Shown one piece after another: positions 25,245 through 34,732 of a DNA stretch of 62,816 nucleotides (positions are counted from its first letter, which is position 1; every line of letters starts with the position of its first letter). Below the pieces are notes generated by a model. It saw only the letters and a list, made by a program, of their open reading frames with translations. It ran no database searches and was not told the DNA's origin. The stretch covers positions 1 through 62,816 of the forward strand of contig CAZAKZ010000014.1 of the NCBI GenBank assembly GCA_964485695.1, given 5' to 3'. The translations under genes and the position numbers were made by a program. Origin of the DNA: CAZAKZ01 sp964485695 (GTDB taxonomy: Bacteria; Planctomycetota; JAFGQW01).

Positions 25245-26624
25245 ATGCGTCCCGTAATCGTCCTCGACATCGTGGGTCTCACGCCCCGACTCCTGGACCA
25301 AGGCGCCCCCAACCTGAATCAGGTGGCCAGGGAGGGATTCATGGCGTCTCTGGATCCCGGGGTGCCCGCCGTCACCTGCCCGGTCCAGGCCTCGATGCTC
25401 ACGGGGCTCAAGGTGCGTGACCACGGTATCGTGGCCAACGGGTGGTATCACCGGGACACGGCCGAGATCCGGTTCTGGCTCCAGTCCAACCACCTGGTCC
25501 AGGGGGAAAAGGTGTGGGAGGCCGCACGCAGGCGCCGGGAGGATTTCACCTGCGCCCTGCTCTTCTGGTGGTTCAACATGTATTCCACCGCGGACTGGTC
25601 CGTGACCCCGCGGCCTGCGTACCCGGCCGACGGCCGGAAGATCCCGGACGTGTATGCGAACTCCCCCGAGCTTCGCAGAGAGCTCGTGGAGCGTCTGGGC
25701 CCCTTTCCGCTGTTCAAGTTCTGGGGGCCCGGCGCCGGCATCGAGTCCTCCCGGTGGATCGCCGGGGCCGCGGAGCACGTGCTCCGCACCCGCCGGCCCA
25801 CCCTCACCCTGGTCTACCTGCCCCACCTGGACTACGACCTCCAGCGCTTCGGCCCGGACGGTCCCGAGGCGCTCCGGGCCCTTGAGGCGGTGGACCGGGC
25901 CGCCGCACCGCTCCTCGAGGCGGCCCGAAAGATCGGGGCCGAGATCCTGGTGGTGTCGGAGTACGGCCTTACCCGGGCCGACGGCCACGCGTGCCCGAAC
26001 GTGTCGCTGAGGCAGACGGGGTTTCTCCAGGTCCAGCAAAACGCCGTGGGGGAACTCCTGGACGCGGGCGCTTCCCGTGCCTTTGCGGTGTGCGACCACC
26101 AGGTGGCCCACGTCTACGTCCGGGATCCGGACGACCTGGCGGGGGTGCGGTCCGTTCTCGAGGATACGGCCGGCGTGGCGGAGGTCCTGGACCGCAGGGG
26201 TCAGGCCGCTCTCGGCCTGGACCACCCCCGGTCCGGGGAGCTGGTGTGCCTGGCCGAGGCGCACCACTGGTTCGCCTACCCCTACTGGCTGGACCCGGCC
26301 CGGGCACCCGATTTCGCCCGCTGCGTGGACATCCACCGGAAACCGGGGTACGACCCGGCCGAGCTCTTCCTGGACCCGGCCCGGCCTCTCAAGATGAAGG
26401 TCCGCGTCGGCGTGCGGCTCCTGCAGAAATTCCTGGGGATGCGCTACCTGATGGACGTGATCGGCCTCGATCCGGCCGGGGTGCGCGGGACCCACGGCCT
26501 GAAGCCCCTCGGGGACGCCGAGGGCCCGGTCTGCCTCAGCTCCTCGCCGGTGGGGGCTGCGGATCGCCTCGAGGCCGCGGGCCTGAAGGACCTCATCCTG
26601 GAGACGGTATTCCGGTCCGGTTGA
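25245..26624 (+). CDS. Type I phosphodiesterase/nucleotide pyrophosphatase-like hydrolase
   Basis: The 459-residue protein has the alkaline-phosphatase superfamily layout. The first metal Asp is in VLDIVGLTP (D8), the nucleophile Thr is in PAVTCPVQASMLTGLKVRDH (T44), and further metal ligands are in LPHLDYDLQRFG. At the usual SDHGM position it reads SEYGLTRADGH, a variant known from phosphonoacetate-hydrolase-like relatives. No signal peptide is visible, so it is probably cytoplasmic. Its substrate (nucleotide, phosphonate or other diester) cannot be decided. ATG 25245 starts the conserved fold; the upstream in-frame codons lie in the inverted-repeat element, and no clear ribosome site is seen. 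Confidence 0.82.
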   Translation: MRPVIVLDIVGLTPRLLDQGAPNLNQVAREGFMASLDPGVPAVTCPVQASMLTGLKVRDHGIVANGWYHRDTAEIRFWLQSNHLVQGEKVWEAARRRREDFTCALLFWWFNMYSTADWSVTPRPAYPADGRKIPDVYANSPELRRELVERLGPFPLFKFWGPGAGIESSRWIAGAAEHVLRTRRPTLTLVYLPHLDYDLQRFGPDGPEALRALEAVDRAAAPLLEAARKIGAEILVVSEYGLTRADGHACPNVSLRQTGFLQVQQNAVGELLDAGASRAFAVCDHQVAHVYVRDPDDLAGVRSVLEDTAGVAEVLDRRGQAALGLDHPRSGELVCLAEAHHWFAYPYWLDPARAPDFARCVDIHRKPGYDPAELFLDPARPLKMKVRVGVRLLQKFLGMRYLMDVIGLDPAGVRGTHGLKPLGDAEGPVCLSSSPVGAADRLEAAGLKDLILETVFRSG

Positions 26625-26668
26625 TGCTGGGAGGGGCCTGTTTCCTGCAATACAGCGCGGTTGTATAG

Positions 26669-26674
26669 TATAAT
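26669..26674 (+). promoter_or_regulatory. Candidate -10 box of the acyl-CoA dehydrogenase gene
   Basis: A perfect TATAAT lies 57 bp upstream of the start codon at 26731. A matching -35 box at 16-18 bp is weak. The 106-bp gap has no other gene. Confidence 0.4.
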
Positions 26675-26730
26675 TTCACCTCATGACTTCCGCTTCCAGC
26701 TGATCGCGCACCAGCCATAAGGAAACCGAC

Positions 26731-27930
<1,200 letters not shown>

Positions 27931-28146
27931 GCCGGTCGTCCGCGCCGATAAATTCCCCCCTCTTGTCATGTTTGTGGGGGGGGAGGGTCGCAATCCCTTG
28001 ATTCTTTGCCCGGAAACACCCTATAAATCAACGAATTCCCGTCCCGGATATCCGGTCGAGAGTACGGATTGGCGGTATCGCCCGGCAGCCAGAACACGTA
28101 AACATACTCTTTACAGGTTCGCTCAACACCAGATCAGGAAAGAGCC

Positions 28147-29136
28147 ATGCAAGTCGACGTCCAGGAAATCAAGGAGCGAGTGGCGGAGAAGTCGGACATC
28201 CTGGAGCGGGTCCGGCACGAGGTGGGCAAGGTGCTGGTCGGCCAGAAACACATGGTGGACCGGTTGCTGGCGGCGCTTCTTTGCGGGGGCCACGTGCTCC
28301 TGGAAGGGGTGCCGGGCCTGGCCAAGACCCTGACCGTGAAGACCCTGAGCGCCGCCCTGAACACGAAGTTCCAGCGCATCCAGTTCACCCCTGACCTCCT
28401 GCCGGCCGACCTCATCGGCACCCTCATCTACAACCCACGCGAGGGCACCTTCACCACCAAGAAGGGCCCCATCTTCGCCAACATCATTCTGGCCGACGAG
28501 ATCAACCGCGCCCCGAGCAAGGTGCAATCGGCGCTGCTGGAAGCCATGCAGGAGCACCAGGTCACCATCGGGGAGGAGACCTTCCTGCTCGAGGAGCCGT
28601 TCCTGGTCATGGCCACCCAGAATCCCATCGAGCAGGAGGGCACCTATCCCCTGCCCGAGGCCCAGGTGGACCGGTTCATGTTCAAGGTGGTGGTGGACTA
28701 CCCCGACAAGACCGAGGAGATGCAGGTGGTGGAGCTGGCCCTGGGCGACGTGGCCCGCGAGGTGAAGCCGGTGGTGGACGTGGAAGAGATCTTCACCTGC
28801 CGCGAGGTCCTGAACATGATCTACGTGGACGAGAAGGTGAAGCACTACGTGGTGGATCTGGTCCACACCACCCGGAATCCGAAGGACCACGACCTGAAGG
28901 AACTGGAGCCGCTCATCGACTACGGCGCTTCCCCCCGGGCCAGCATCTACCTGACCCATGCCGCCCGGGCCAGTGCCTTCCTGGCCGGCCGCGGCTACGT
29001 GACGCCCCAGGACGTGAAGGACATCGGCCACGACGTGCTCCGGCACCGGGTGATCCTGTCGTACGAGGCCGAGGCCGAGGAGATGACCCCGGACGACGTG
29101 GTGGATCGGGTGCTGGCGAAGGTGCCGGTACCTTAG
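28147..29136 (+). CDS. MoxR-family AAA+ ATPase
   Basis: The 329-residue ATPase has a Walker A of MoxR type, GVPGLAKT (54-61), and a Walker B, ILADEIN (114-120), then the sensor region MATQNPIEQEGTYPLPEAQ. MoxR proteins act as chaperones for von Willebrand factor proteins and metal or envelope complexes. It is the first gene of an eight-gene operon (28147-39071), followed by DUF58 and the Bat genes, the standard partners. The next gene starts 11 nt later. The leader region 27931-28146 has a C/G-rich inverted stretch and no gene. It is cytoplasmic and its client is probably the VWA proteins of the same operon. Confidence 0.93.
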   Translation: MQVDVQEIKERVAEKSDILERVRHEVGKVLVGQKHMVDRLLAALLCGGHVLLEGVPGLAKTLTVKTLSAALNTKFQRIQFTPDLLPADLIGTLIYNPREGTFTTKKGPIFANIILADEINRAPSKVQSALLEAMQEHQVTIGEETFLLEEPFLVMATQNPIEQEGTYPLPEAQVDRFMFKVVVDYPDKTEEMQVVELALGDVAREVKPVVDVEEIFTCREVLNMIYVDEKVKHYVVDLVHTTRNPKDHDLKELEPLIDYGASPRASIYLTHAARASAFLAGRGYVTPQDVKDIGHDVLRHRVILSYEAEAEEMTPDDVVDRVLAKVPVP

Positions 29137-29147
29137 GCGAGAATCCC

Positions 29148-30032
29148 ATGCCGCAAGACGTTGCTGATATCATCAAGAAGGTCAGGCGCATCCAGATCGT
29201 GGCCAACCGCCAGGTCAACGACCTCATGGCCGGCGAGTACGCCAGCGTGTTCAAGGGCCGGGGCATGGAGTTCGACGAGGTGCGGGAGTACACACCGGGC
29301 GACGAGGTGCGGGATATCGACTGGAACGTCACGGCCCGCGCCGGCCGACCCTACGTCAAGCGCTACTGCGAGGAGCGGGAGCTCACCATCCTGTTCCTGG
29401 TGGACGTGTCCGCCTCGGGTGCTTTCGGATCCACCGACCGCAGCAAGCTGGAGCTCATCGCCGAGATCGCCGCGCTGCTGATGTTCAGCGCCCTGAAGAA
29501 CAACGACAAGGTGGGACTCTGCCTCTTCGCCGACCGGGTCATCAAATTCCTGCCGCCCCGCAAGGGCAAGGGCAACGTGCTGAGGTTCATCCGCGAGCTG
29601 GTGGCGGCCGAGCCCGTGGCCGGGGAGACGGATCTCACCGCTGCCATGGAATACGCTTCCCGGGTGCTGAGGCGCCGCGCCGTGGTGTTCCTGCTGAGCG
29701 ATTTTCAGGGGGAGGACTACGAGAAGAGCTTGCGCCTCACAAACCGGCGCCACGACCTGGTGGCCATCACCGTGGGCGACCGGCGCGAGCAGGCCCTGCC
29801 GGACGTGGGCTTCATCACGCTCCGGGATCCCGAGACCGGCGAGGTCCGGGAGGTGGATACCCGGCACCGCAAGCTGCGGAGCCTGTTCGAGTCCCGGTCC
29901 ACCGAGGCCGCGGACACCCTCGTGGAGGGGCTCAGGCGCGCCGGGGTGGATCAGCTCCCGGTGAAGACCGGGGAGTCGTACGTCACGAGTATCCACCGCT
30001 TTTTCCGCATGCGGGAACGGCGGTTCCGGTGA
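29148..30032 (+). CDS. DUF58 protein, partner of MoxR
   Basis: The 294-residue product has the DUF58 hallmark GRGMEFDEVREYTPGDEVRD (about residues 38-57) followed by IDWNVTARAGRPYVKRYCEE. A VWA-like fold follows with a MIDAS-like DVSASG at about 86-91. No membrane helix is seen. It lies between moxR and the parvulin-like gene. DUF58 proteins in MoxR operons are thought to bind or deliver the ATPase to VWA partners; that is inference from co-occurrence. Confidence 0.9.
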   Translation: MPQDVADIIKKVRRIQIVANRQVNDLMAGEYASVFKGRGMEFDEVREYTPGDEVRDIDWNVTARAGRPYVKRYCEERELTILFLVDVSASGAFGSTDRSKLELIAEIAALLMFSALKNNDKVGLCLFADRVIKFLPPRKGKGNVLRFIRELVAAEPVAGETDLTAAMEYASRVLRRRAVVFLLSDFQGEDYEKSLRLTNRRHDLVAITVGDRREQALPDVGFITLRDPETGEVREVDTRHRKLRSLFESRSTEAADTLVEGLRRAGVDQLPVKTGESYVTSIHRFFRMRERRFR

Positions 30033-30069
30033 ATCCGGTGAATATCGTCTGCTTGTCAGGGAGTGAACC

Positions 30070-31512
30070 ATGACCGAAGAATCGAGGCAACCGGGGCCGG
30101 ACCTGAACCTGACGCCGCCGCCCGGCCTGGCCCACGCCTCCGGTCCCCGGTCGAGGGGGTCCGGATTCGTGGTGGTGCTGCTCGTGATCGTGGTGGTGCT
30201 GGAGGCGGTGGTGCTGCTGCACGTGACGCACGATCCGGGCTCCGGGGGAAACGGATCAAGAGCCGCCGATGCCGGCGCCGCGGTTGCCGCCCCCGAGGCC
30301 CTCGAGGCCCAGGCGCTCCGCCTCGAGGAGCTGGGCGTGGCCGACAAGGCGGCCGAGGCGTGGGAGCGCTACCTGGCCACGGGCAGCGGCGGCACCGGCG
30401 CCGCCCGGGCGCTGATCCGCTACCGGGCCGGAAAGCTCTATCAGGAGGCGGGACGCCACAGCGACGCCCTGGCCGCGTTGATCCGGGCCGAGAAGGAAGG
30501 CCTGGAGGACGAGGCGACGCGTAAGGCCCTCGGTCCGAGGATCATCGACTGTCTCCGGGCTATGGGGCACTACGGCGCTGTCACTTCCGAGCTCCACCGC
30601 CGCGTGGGCACCGGGGGGGACGAGGACGCGAGTCCGGTGGTGGCCGCCTTTGCGGGGGAGACCCTGAGTCGAGCTCGGTTCGACCGCATCCTGGAGAAGG
30701 AGATCGATGCCTCCCTGGAAGCCTACCGGGACCGCATGGGTCCCGAGGCTCTGAAGGCGCAGCGGGACCGTATCGTGAAGATGTACCGGTCCCCGGACCA
30801 GGCCCGGGCGTTCCTGGAGAACGTGGTGATGAAGGAGGTCATGGTTCGCAGGGCCCGGGAGCTGAAGCTGGACCGGGACGAGGCCTTCCGGGAACGCATG
30901 CGCGAGGTGGAGGGGCTGTTGCTCGCCAAGAAGTTCCAGGACCGGGAGGTGACCGCCCGGCTCCAGCCCACCGAGTCGGACATCCGGGGCTATTACGAGA
31001 TCCACAAGGCCGACTACAAGACCCCCGAGGCCGCGAAGCTGCGCGTCATCCAGGTGCAGTCCGTGGAGGAGGGGTTGAAACTTCTCCCCGGGCTGAAGGA
31101 CGGGAAGATCTTTGCGCTGGCGGCCGAAAAGTCGTCTCTGCACGAGGCCTCGAAGAAGGCGGGGGGGCTGGTGGAGGCGCCGCTTACGAAGGGCCGGGGC
31201 TGGCCGGGATTCGGCTACTCCGCCGACCTGGAGAAGGCGGTGTTCGATACTGCCACCGCCACCACCCTTGAGGAGCCCTTCGAGCTGGACGGCAAGGTCT
31301 ATCTGGTGCGGGTGGAGGAGAAGATCCCCGAGGCGGTCCGTCCCCTGGAGGCGGTGCAGCAGCAGGTCGTCGGGGACTACCTGGCGCAGAAGAAGAAGGA
31401 ACTCCTCGAGGCGCTGAGGCAAGAACTCCGAGACCGCTACCAGGTCCGGTTCAATCCGGGCGGCCTGAAGCCGGAGCCGGCCCCGAAAGAGACCGGGAAG
31501 GAGAAGCCGTAG
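30070..31512 (+). CDS. Membrane-anchored PpiC/SurA-like peptidyl-prolyl isomerase protein
   Basis: The 480-residue product has one anchor near residues 36-57 (SGFVVVLLVIVVVLEAVVLL), a tetratricopeptide-like stretch (KAAEAWERYLATGSGGTGAA, LYQEAGRHSDALAALIRAEK), then a SurA_N-like helical part (KRFDRILEKEID-like: RARFDRILEKEIDASLEAY) and a parvulin-like C-terminal half (YKTPEAAKLRVIQVQSVEEG, SLHEASKKAGGLVEAPLTKG, YLVRVEEKIPEAVRPL). It probably helps fold exported proteins. Its place inside a Bat operon is unusual. GGAG lies 6 nt before ATG 30070. Confidence 0.75.
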   Translation: MTEESRQPGPDLNLTPPPGLAHASGPRSRGSGFVVVLLVIVVVLEAVVLLHVTHDPGSGGNGSRAADAGAAVAAPEALEAQALRLEELGVADKAAEAWERYLATGSGGTGAARALIRYRAGKLYQEAGRHSDALAALIRAEKEGLEDEATRKALGPRIIDCLRAMGHYGAVTSELHRRVGTGGDEDASPVVAAFAGETLSRARFDRILEKEIDASLEAYRDRMGPEALKAQRDRIVKMYRSPDQARAFLENVVMKEVMVRRARELKLDRDEAFRERMREVEGLLLAKKFQDREVTARLQPTESDIRGYYEIHKADYKTPEAAKLRVIQVQSVEEGLKLLPGLKDGKIFALAAEKSSLHEASKKAGGLVEAPLTKGRGWPGFGYSADLEKAVFDTATATTLEEPFELDGKVYLVRVEEKIPEAVRPLEAVQQQVVGDYLAQKKKELLEALRQELRDRYQVRFNPGGLKPEPAPKETGKEKP

Positions 31513-31515
31513 TCC

Positions 31516-32568
31516 ATGCGTGCTCCGGTCCTGTTCCTGCTGATCTGTCTGACCTGGATCCTCCCCGCCTGCGTCCGGGACCAGGGGAAGTCCGGGGAGT
31601 CCGGCCCGGCCGAGGATCCGGGAGACCCGGACAAGGCGCTCGTGGCCGAACAGGTCCGCGGGCCGGTGACGGTGCGCCTCAAGGTGGAGCCCGGCAAGCC
31701 CACCCTGAGCGACGAGATTCTCTTCACTCTCACCATCCTTTCCGAGGAGGGCGTGGAGGTGGAGCCGCCCGCCGTGCGGGCCGCCCTGGGGGAGTTCCTG
31801 ATGCGCGATTTCAAACACGACCTGCCCGACGTCCAGGAGAACAGGCAGGTGCACCGGAGCCGCTATACCCTGGAGGCTCTGCGCTCGGGTCCGCATCTCA
31901 TCCGTCCCTTGAAGGTGAAGTTCTGGACGGCTCCGGAGGGCGCCTCGAAGGACCCGGGTAAGAAAACAGAAAAGAAGGAACACGTCCTGGAGACCGAACC
32001 CCTCAAGGTGGAGGTGGGGAGCATCCTGGGCGAGGCCCGGCCCGACCTCAAGTCCCTGCGCGGCCCCCGGGGGCTCAGGGACGTGGCCCCACCCGAACGA
32101 CCCGTGCCCTGGCTCTGGATCGGCGGTATCGGGGGTCTGGTGATCTTGGCGGTGATCGGCCTCGTCTTCTGGATTCGCCGCGGCCGGAAGGTGCCGGAGG
32201 CAAGAAAGTACTCCCCCGAGGAACTGGCCTACATGGAGCTCCAGGCCCTGGTCCAGGCCGACTGGGTGGCCGAGGGGCGGTTCGGGGAGTTCTACGTCGA
32301 GCTGACGGGCATTGTCCGGCGCTACATCGAGCGCACCACCCGGATCCACGCTCCGGAGCAGACCACCGAGGAATTCTTGCGTGAGATGCGGCACCGGGAT
32401 CTCTTCGACGCGGACCGGCAGACCCGGCTGGCCCGGTTCCTGGAGGCGGCGGACCTCATCAAGTTCGCGGCCCGGGTTCCGGGCAACGAGGAGATCGAGT
32501 CCAGCTTCAACACGGCCAAGGCCTTCGTCGGCCTGGAACAAATGGAACACACGGAGAAGGTAGCATGA
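31516..32568 (+). CDS. Lipoprotein with BatD-like domain and C-terminal cytoplasmic part
   Basis: The 350-residue product has a lipobox (FLLICLTWILPAC, Cys19), a short beta domain (VTVRLKVEPGKPTLSDEILF), a second membrane helix (WLWIGGIGGLVILAVIGLVF, about 197-216) and a helical tail (GEFYVELTGIVRRYIERTTR) of the kind seen in DUF4381/BatD-like proteins next to VWA genes. It overlaps the following batA-like gene by 4 nt (ATGA), so the two are translationally coupled. Its role is probably assembly of the VWA complex at the membrane. Confidence 0.8.
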   Translation: MRAPVLFLLICLTWILPACVRDQGKSGESGPAEDPGDPDKALVAEQVRGPVTVRLKVEPGKPTLSDEILFTLTILSEEGVEVEPPAVRAALGEFLMRDFKHDLPDVQENRQVHRSRYTLEALRSGPHLIRPLKVKFWTAPEGASKDPGKKTEKKEHVLETEPLKVEVGSILGEARPDLKSLRGPRGLRDVAPPERPVPWLWIGGIGGLVILAVIGLVFWIRRGRKVPEARKYSPEELAYMELQALVQADWVAEGRFGEFYVELTGIVRRYIERTTRIHAPEQTTEEFLREMRHRDLFDADRQTRLARFLEAADLIKFAARVPGNEEIESSFNTAKAFVGLEQMEHTEKVA

Positions 32569-33683
32569 GGCTCGCGCATCCGGTCTGGCTCGTGGTCGTC
32601 CTGGTGGCCGCGGGCTTTGCGCTCTGGCTCCGCTACCGCCGGGGGCACCACCACGCAGTGGAGTTCTCCAGCTTGACGCTGGTGAAGGACCTTCCGGTCA
32701 CCCTGGCCCAGCGCTTGAAGAAGCTGCTGCCGGTGGTGCAGTTCCTGGGCCTCGTGGGCCTGGGCCTGGCCCTGGCCCGACCCCAGATGGGCAAGGAGGA
32801 GACGCGTCTGAGGACCGAGGGCATCGCCATCGAGATGGCCCTGGACCGGTCCGGGTCCATGGCGGCGCTGGATTGCGAGCTGGACGGCAAGCCGTCCGAC
32901 CGCCTCTTGGCCATCAAGCGCGTGTTCCGCGCCTTTGTCCAGGGCGACGGGGACCTGCCGGGCCGACCCGACGACCTCATCGGCCTGGTGGCCTTCGGCG
33001 GCTACGCCGATTCCAAGTGCCCCCTGACCATCGATCACGGCGCCCTGCTGGAGATTCTGGAGGACCTGGACATCCCCTTCCACGTCCGGGACAACGACCG
33101 GGGCTGGCCGGTGCTGGACCGGAGCCTCATCAAGAGCCAGCGGGATGTCCTGGAGCAGGCCACGGCCATCGGAGAGGCCATCGCTGTGGCCACGGACCGC
33201 TTGAAGGACGTGGAGGCCAGGAGCAAGGTGCTGGTCCTGCTCACGGACGGCGCCGAGACCGTGGCCGGCCGTATCGACCCGGACGCCCCGCTCCCGCGCG
33301 ACGCGGCCAAGGTGGCCGCCGCCCTCGGCATCAAGATCTACACCATCGGATTCGGCAGCAGCCGGCCCGCCATCCCCGTGGCCCTGGTGGATCGATTCGG
33401 CCAGGTCGTCGTCCATGAGGTGGACGCCCGGCAGGGATTCCGCATCGACGAGCTCCTCCTCCAGGACGTGGCCCGGATCGGCAACGGCAAGTTCTTCCGG
33501 GCCACGACCACCGAGGCCCTGAAGGAGGTCTATGCCGAGATCGACCAGCTGGAGAAGACCGAGACCGAGGGGGTGATCTACGTCGACTACATCGAGTACT
33601 ATCCGATCCCGCTCCTGGTGGGCCTGGGTCTTCTGGTCCTGCACCTCCTGGCGGTGACGACCCGGTTCCGGACCCTGCCCTGA
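32565..33683 (+). CDS. batA: BatA-like von Willebrand factor A protein
   Basis: The 372-residue protein has a short N-terminal membrane region (residues 6-21 and about 55-72), a VWA domain with a complete MIDAS (D94-x-S96-x-S98 in ALDRSGSM, with TDGAET downstream) and a C-terminal helix (YPIPLLVGLGLLVLHLLAVT). That is the BatA layout. BatA-E proteins have been linked to aerotolerance in Bacteroides and to envelope stress elsewhere. It is coupled by overlap to the previous gene and followed 35 nt later by the batB-like gene. Confidence 0.88.
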   Translation: MRLAHPVWLVVVLVAAGFALWLRYRRGHHHAVEFSSLTLVKDLPVTLAQRLKKLLPVVQFLGLVGLGLALARPQMGKEETRLRTEGIAIEMALDRSGSMAALDCELDGKPSDRLLAIKRVFRAFVQGDGDLPGRPDDLIGLVAFGGYADSKCPLTIDHGALLEILEDLDIPFHVRDNDRGWPVLDRSLIKSQRDVLEQATAIGEAIAVATDRLKDVEARSKVLVLLTDGAETVAGRIDPDAPLPRDAAKVAAALGIKIYTIGFGSSRPAIPVALVDRFGQVVVHEVDARQGFRIDELLLQDVARIGNGKFFRATTTEALKEVYAEIDQLEKTETEGVIYVDYIEYYPIPLLVGLGLLVLHLLAVTTRFRTLP

Positions 33684-33718
33684 GGGAGCGAGATAGACAG
33701 TGAGAAGGGCTGTGCAAG

Positions 33719-34732
33719 ATGCACTGGCAGAATGACGCCTGGCTCTGGGCGCTGTGGGCCCTGCCCGTGGTGGTGGGGCTTCTCGTGCTTCGCCACCGGC
33801 GGTGCGTGCGTGCAGCCCTGCACTTCGCCGACGCGGAGATGGCGGCGCGTATCATGCCGAACCTGAGGCCCGGCCGCGCCGTGGCCAAGGCCATCCTCCT
33901 CACCGTGGGGCTTACCCTGGCCATCCTGGCCCTGGCCCGGCCCCGGTGGGGGTACGACCTGGAGGACCTGACGGGACGGGGCGTGGATATCTTCGTGGTC
34001 CTGGACGTGAGCAAGTCCATGCTGGCGGAGGACGTCAAGCCCAACCGCCTGGAGCGCGCCAAGGCCGACATCGTCGACCTCCTGAAGGAGGTGCGGGGGG
34101 ACCGCGTGGGCCTCATCCTCTTTGCGGGCAAGGCCGTGGTGAAGTGCCCGCTGACCCTGGACTACGGCTTCTTCCAGCTGGTGCTGAAGGAGGCGGGACC
34201 CGACGAGGTGCCCATGGGCGGCAGCCTCATCGGGGATGCACTCAGAAAGGCCAGCCGGTGCTTCTCCAAGGACCGCCGCCGGCAGCGGTTGGTGGTGCTC
34301 ATCACCGACGGCGAGGACCACGACTCCTTCCCCCTGAAGGCCGCGGCCTCTCTCCAGAAGGAGGGTATCCGGGTTGTGGCCATCGGCCTGGGAGACCCCG
34401 TGGATGGAGCCCGAATGCCCAGGGCCCGGGGCATGGCCAGCTACATCACCCACAAGGGCCAGGTGGTGTGGTCGAAGATGGACGAGCGCGTGCTCTCCGA
34501 GATCGCGCTGAAGACGGGCGGGGCGTACGTGCCTGCACGGACTCGCACCTACGACCTGGCGGAGGTCTACCGCACCCACATCGAGCGCCTGGAGAAGGAA
34601 GAGACCGTGGGCAAGAAGAGGAAGCGCTACCGGGATCAATACCAGCTCTTCCTCCTGTCGGCCCTGATCTGCTTTCTCCTGGATGCGGGCCTCAGGTTCT
34701 ATCCCCGGAGAGACGGAAGGAGGAGCCCATGA
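33719..34732 (+). CDS. batB: BatB-like von Willebrand factor A protein
   Basis: The 337-residue protein has N-terminal helices, a VWA domain with MIDAS D96-x-S98-x-S100 (VLDVSKSMLAEDVKPNRLER), TDGEDH later, and a C-terminal helix. DVSKSMLAEDV followed by NRL is a typical BatB phrase. The end overlaps the start of the TPR gene by 4 nt (ATGA). It probably forms a membrane complex with BatA. The ligand bound by the VWA domain is not known. Confidence 0.88.
   Translation: MHWQNDAWLWALWALPVVVGLLVLRHRRCVRAALHFADAEMAARIMPNLRPGRAVAKAILLTVGLTLAILALARPRWGYDLEDLTGRGVDIFVVLDVSKSMLAEDVKPNRLERAKADIVDLLKEVRGDRVGLILFAGKAVVKCPLTLDYGFFQLVLKEAGPDEVPMGGSLIGDALRKASRCFSKDRRRQRLVVLITDGEDHDSFPLKAAASLQKEGIRVVAIGLGDPVDGARMPRARGMASYITHKGQVVWSKMDERVLSEIALKTGGAYVPARTRTYDLAEVYRTHIERLEKEETVGKKRKRYRDQYQLFLLSALICFLLDAGLRFYPRRDGRRSP

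Noticed and set aside
30256..32550. 764-residue minus-strand open frame
   Set aside because: It is antisense to the parvulin-like and lipoprotein genes, has shadow composition and no ribosome site.
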